From assembly GCA_964444735.1 (NCBI GenBank), contig CAYUIJ010000051.1, positions 1 to 16,895 on the forward strand: a stretch of DNA of 16,895 nucleotides, given 5' to 3'. The notes beneath the pieces are model-generated. The model ran no database searches. It was not told where the DNA came from and saw only the letters and a program-made list of their open reading frames with translations. The position numbers and the translations under genes are program-made. Below, piece after piece: positions 13,542-16,895 of this stretch. How positions within the stretch are numbered: the first letter of the stretch is position 1; the number at the start of each line of letters is the position of its first letter. The DNA is from Phocaeicola_A sp964444735 (GTDB taxonomy: Bacteria > Bacteroidota > Bacteroidia > Bacteroidales > Bacteroidaceae).

Positions 13542-16500
13542 ATGACGGGGAACGAACTGTTCGATGAAATTTCACTTTGCCAGACAGACAAGCTGTCTGT
13601 CCGGCAGAAATACATCAGGCTATACGCTTTGCTCGACCGTGCATGCAGGCTGTATGCCGATGAGAGCACAGCCGGCTTCTCAAATCTTTTCTCGCGTCTG
13701 CACTACTTCTGCAAACAAAAAGGCATACCCCCGAAAGCCATTGAGATATTCCGCATTCACGGGAAACAGGCCCTGCAACACGCTGACTACAGCCTTACTA
13801 AAGACGATTTTCTTTATGACTTGAAAGCACTGTGCGAGTTTATCAGCCGCATATCAGGCACTCCCGTCCCGGACTCACTGCAAAGGATCCTGCCCGTCAA
13901 ATGGCGGAGGCTCCCGGAATACGCATGCCGGAATGAGCTGCGTAAACGAATGCGGGTAATAACGGCCAGACGTGACGGGCATTTTGTCTACGCATACGAT
14001 GAGGATCATCCTGCCGATGAGCCGCTCCGTGTGGCATATCCTGAAGAATCAGGCAATCTCCCTGATTTCCTTTATGAGGGAGCGCAGCTCAACCTGCTTT
14101 CCGTAAGGAGCGGTGAAGCCGGAGTGCTCATGCCCGAAATCATTGTCCTTGAGCCTGATTACCTGATTGATATCAGCTCGCTGGCAGACTGCTATACAAA
14201 TTACGGCAGCAGTCCGCTGCAATACATCGTAAACAAGATACTGCCTCAGGAGACAACCTTTCATACCTTGCTTGGAAACGCGGCCAATCAGTTTCTCGAT
14301 GACTGTGTCAACGAAACGGACGATTCTCCCGCACGGTTTGAAGATTCCATCCGGAAAGCGTTCCGCGGCAATGTAATGGAATATTGCACCTGCCCCGACA
14401 TCAACCGGGATTATTTTGCCAGGGCACGCCTGCAGTTTGAGCATATACGGCACACCGTCATGCAGTCGTTCCCCGGTCCGTCATGCCGTATTGACCGCAA
14501 CAAGGCCATCCTTGAACCGTCTTTCCTCTGCGAGGCCTTAGGATTGCAGGGACGTATGGACCTGCTGCAGGATGACGGGAAAAAACTGGTTGAGCTGAAA
14601 TCGGGAAAAGCCGATGAGCATTACGGCAAATGCCGCTCAAAAGAAAGTCATGCCCTGCAGATGGCACTCTATAAGGAAATATTGTATTACAATCTGGACA
14701 TTCCCAGAGAGGAAGTACACTCCTTTCTGTTCTATTCCGCATATCCAAGACTGTTTCTGGAAAGAAGCTCCAAGACACAGATACAACGGGCCATCAGTCT
14801 GCGAAACGCCATTGTGCACAATGAGCTGCTTGTCAGACAGGGGAAAAGCGGGGAAATCATACCGCTGCTCACGCCCGACAGCCTGAACGAAAAGAATGAC
14901 ACCTCCAGATTATGGACACAGTGGCAACGGCCCAGACTGGAGCGTATGCTGAACCCGCTGCATCAAATGACAGAAACGGAAAACGCCTACTTCAGCCATT
15001 TCTTTTCATTCATAGCCAAGGAACAATTCCTGGCAAAGACCGGAGACAGCCAGCCCGATTCCTCACGCGGATTCTCCGCCTTATGGAACGCCAGTGTCAC
15101 GGCCAGGCAAAGCGATGGGAATATCCTGACCGATCTGCGGATTACACAGGCTGAATACAACGAAGGCATCGAGCGGCTGAAACTGGAAATTCCCCCATAC
15201 GGAGACAGTTTCCTGCCCAATTTCCGTAACGGAGACATCGCACTGCTGTATGAAAGGAACAGTGAGACTGACAATGCCGTCAACAGGCAGGTTTTTCGCG
15301 GAAGCATCGAGCGTATCGACAGCAGGGAAGTACTGTTCAAGCTACGGTACAAACAGCGCAGCCTGCATGTACTGCCCAGGCAGTCACTGTATGCCATAGA
15401 GCATGACTTCATTGACAGCTCATTCAACAAGCAGTATCAGGGCCTGTATGCCTTCATTACGGCCCCTCCCGACCGCAAGGAACTCATACTGGGACTGCGC
15501 GAGCCCCGCATATCGGCCGGCAGGAAACTGAACAGCCGCTATCTGAATCCGCAAATCGACAATATCGTGCTGCAAGCCAAACAGGCAGACGACTATTTCC
15601 TGCTTATCGGCCCGCCGGGCACCGGAAAGACTTCGGTCGCGCTGAAAAGCATGGTCGAGGAGTTTTATTCCGAGAAAGGCAGCAACATCCTGCTGCTGTC
15701 ATACACCAACCGGGCTGTAGACGAAATCTGCGAAATGATCGAAAGCATATCATGCAAACCAGGCTATATCCGCATCGGGAGTACCCAGTCATGTGAAGAA
15801 CGCTACCGCCACCGCCTGCTACAGAACGTCACCGCCTCATGCAGCACCCGTGACATGATACGGCAGACGATAGAAAGCACACGCATTTTCGCAGGCACAA
15901 CGGCATCGGTCACAGGGCATGCCGGCCTGTTCAAACTCAAGCATTTCCAGGCGGCCATCGCAGACGAAGCGTCGCAAATACTTGAGCCGCAAATCATAGG
16001 CATTCTCTGTGCGCACAATGATGCCGGACAATGCGCCATCGACAAATTCATCCTGATCGGTGACCATAGACAATTGCCCGCCGTAGTGCTGCAAACCGAA
16101 AAAGAATCAAAGGTCACCGACAGCCGTCTATGGGAAACCGGTCTTACCGACTGCCGTAACTCTCTGTTCGAGCGGCTTTACCGCCTCCAGTTGAAGCATC
16201 CCAAAAAAGGCATACTGGCCATGCTCAGCCGGCAGGGACGCATGCATCCTGATGTCGGCGCATTTGCCAGCCGTTTCTTCTATGGAGGAAAACTCGGTAT
16301 TGTCCCCGTAAAGCATCAGACCGCGGAGATCGACTTCAGCCTCTGTCCTGACAAAAAGACCAGCAGCCTGCAACACTTCATTGCCCGCACGCGAACCGGA
16401 TTTTTCCCGTCACACACACCGCCGCTCACCGATCCGGACAAGACAAACCGCGAGGAGGCAGGAATCACGGCTTCCATCGTGCAGGGCATTTACCGGCTCT

Positions 16501-16892
16501 GCCGCATGAACCGGATGCCTTTCCGGGCAAAAGAGCGCATCGGCATCATTGTCCCGTTCAGAAACCAGGCTGCCCTTGTCCGCCATGAGCTGACCAGACT
16601 GGCCATACCCGAAACCGATGAAATCACCATCGACACGGTAGAACGGTATCAGGGAAGCCAGCGGGATATCATCATTTACTCAACCGTCATCAGCCGGCCT
16701 TACCAACTGGACATAATCAGCGTCCCCATAACGGACGGTGCCCTACAGATTGACCGCAAACTGAATGTGGCCATTACGCGGGCAAAAAAACAGCTTTTCG
16801 TCACAGGAAACCCTGCCCTGCTGAAGCGGAACGACATATACCGCAGATTCCTGGAAAGCCTGACTCCTTATGAGGAGTATCCTCCGCAATGA
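13542..16892 (+). CDS. Dna2-like protein: PD-(D/E)XK nuclease fused to an SF1B helicase
   Basis: A 1116-residue protein, complete to TGA at 16890-16892. The C-terminal half is an Upf1/Dna2-type superfamily 1 helicase: Walker A GPPGTGKT at 690-697, motif Ia LLLSYTNRAVDEI at 717-729, Walker B DEAS at 808-811, GDHRQLP at 840-846, RQGRMHPD at 897-904, VERYQGSQRD at 1033-1042 and NVAITRAKK at 1075-1083. The N-terminal half carries a RecB/Cas4-like nuclease: GRMD with D340, VELKSGK with E351 and K353, and QMALY with Q373 and Y377. Such proteins process DNA flaps or ends. Dna2 and Cas4 nucleases normally bind an iron-sulfur cluster through one upstream Cys and a CxxC-x-C set after the catalytic core; no such triad follows residue 377, so the cluster appears lost. 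Residues 1-230 match nothing I recognise. An ATG overlapping the stop (16889) could start another gene beyond the window. Confidence 0.88.
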   Translation: MTGNELFDEISLCQTDKLSVRQKYIRLYALLDRACRLYADESTAGFSNLFSRLHYFCKQKGIPPKAIEIFRIHGKQALQHADYSLTKDDFLYDLKALCEFISRISGTPVPDSLQRILPVKWRRLPEYACRNELRKRMRVITARRDGHFVYAYDEDHPADEPLRVAYPEESGNLPDFLYEGAQLNLLSVRSGEAGVLMPEIIVLEPDYLIDISSLADCYTNYGSSPLQYIVNKILPQETTFHTLLGNAANQFLDDCVNETDDSPARFEDSIRKAFRGNVMEYCTCPDINRDYFARARLQFEHIRHTVMQSFPGPSCRIDRNKAILEPSFLCEALGLQGRMDLLQDDGKKLVELKSGKADEHYGKCRSKESHALQMALYKEILYYNLDIPREEVHSFLFYSAYPRLFLERSSKTQIQRAISLRNAIVHNELLVRQGKSGEIIPLLTPDSLNEKNDTSRLWTQWQRPRLERMLNPLHQMTETENAYFSHFFSFIAKEQFLAKTGDSQPDSSRGFSALWNASVTARQSDGNILTDLRITQAEYNEGIERLKLEIPPYGDSFLPNFRNGDIALLYERNSETDNAVNRQVFRGSIERIDSREVLFKLRYKQRSLHVLPRQSLYAIEHDFIDSSFNKQYQGLYAFITAPPDRKELILGLREPRISAGRKLNSRYLNPQIDNIVLQAKQADDYFLLIGPPGTGKTSVALKSMVEEFYSEKGSNILLLSYTNRAVDEICEMIESISCKPGYIRIGSTQSCEERYRHRLLQNVTASCSTRDMIRQTIESTRIFAGTTASVTGHAGLFKLKHFQAAIADEASQILEPQIIGILCAHNDAGQCAIDKFILIGDHRQLPAVVLQTEKESKVTDSRLWETGLTDCRNSLFERLYRLQLKHPKKGILAMLSRQGRMHPDVGAFASRFFYGGKLGIVPVKHQTAEIDFSLCPDKKTSSLQHFIARTRTGFFPSHTPPLTDPDKTNREEAGITASIVQGIYRLCRMNRMPFRAKERIGIIVPFRNQAALVRHELTRLAIPETDEITIDTVERYQGSQRDIIIYSTVISRPYQLDIISVPITDGALQIDRKLNVAITRAKKQLFVTGNPALLKRNDIYRRFLESLTPYEEYPPQ

Positions 16893-16895
16893 ACC

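Overview
The window reads as chromosome of a member of the order Bacteroidales (Bacteroides, Phocaeicola, Parabacteroides or a close relative). The evidence is the repeated Bacteroidetes-type -7 box (TAnnTTTG) in front of several genes, a fused aspartokinase-homoserine dehydrogenase followed by a phosphoglycerate-mutase-like protein, and AT-rich spacers without classical Shine-Dalgarno sites. The genus cannot be fixed from this sequence alone. Ten N (4504-4513) mark an assembly gap.

Layout. (1) 1-414: the tail of an unidentified reading frame, a run of ten G, a promoter-like box and a leader hairpin. (2) 415-4361, plus strand, AT-rich: a tight four-gene operon with a DPM1/ArnC-like glycosyltransferase, a membrane protein made of two LAB_N repeats around a linker helix (SWEET-like 3+1+3 layout), an ArnT-like (GT83/PMT) glycosyltransferase, and a UDP-glucuronate 4-epimerase. 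Together they look like a complete route for making a polyprenyl-phosphate-linked uronic acid (or derived sugar), flipping it, and transferring it outside the inner membrane. (3) 4451-4563: matching terminal inverted repeats, a short direct repeat and a transposase-like C-terminal tail flank the N run, so the gap very probably hides an insertion sequence. (4) 4782-8820, minus strand: the threonine operon, with promoter, a previously unlisted 29-residue leader peptide rich in Thr and Met, leader hairpins, thrA (aspartokinase/homoserine dehydrogenase) and an ApgM-like protein that is probably the homoserine kinase. thrC is not next to it. (5) 9003-9433: rplS (ribosomal protein L19), followed by an 18-bp inverted repeat. 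(6) 9434-9920: intergenic, with a cluster of nested inverted repeats. (7) 9921-16892, plus strand, close to 50 percent GC in sampled lines: topB (topoisomerase III), an MltF-like lipoprotein lytic transglycosylase, and a large Dna2-like nuclease-helicase.

The most interesting items are the lipid-linked sugar operon with its SWEET-like double LAB_N protein, and the Thr/Met leader peptide suggesting attenuation control of thrA. No rRNA, tRNA or CRISPR array was seen.
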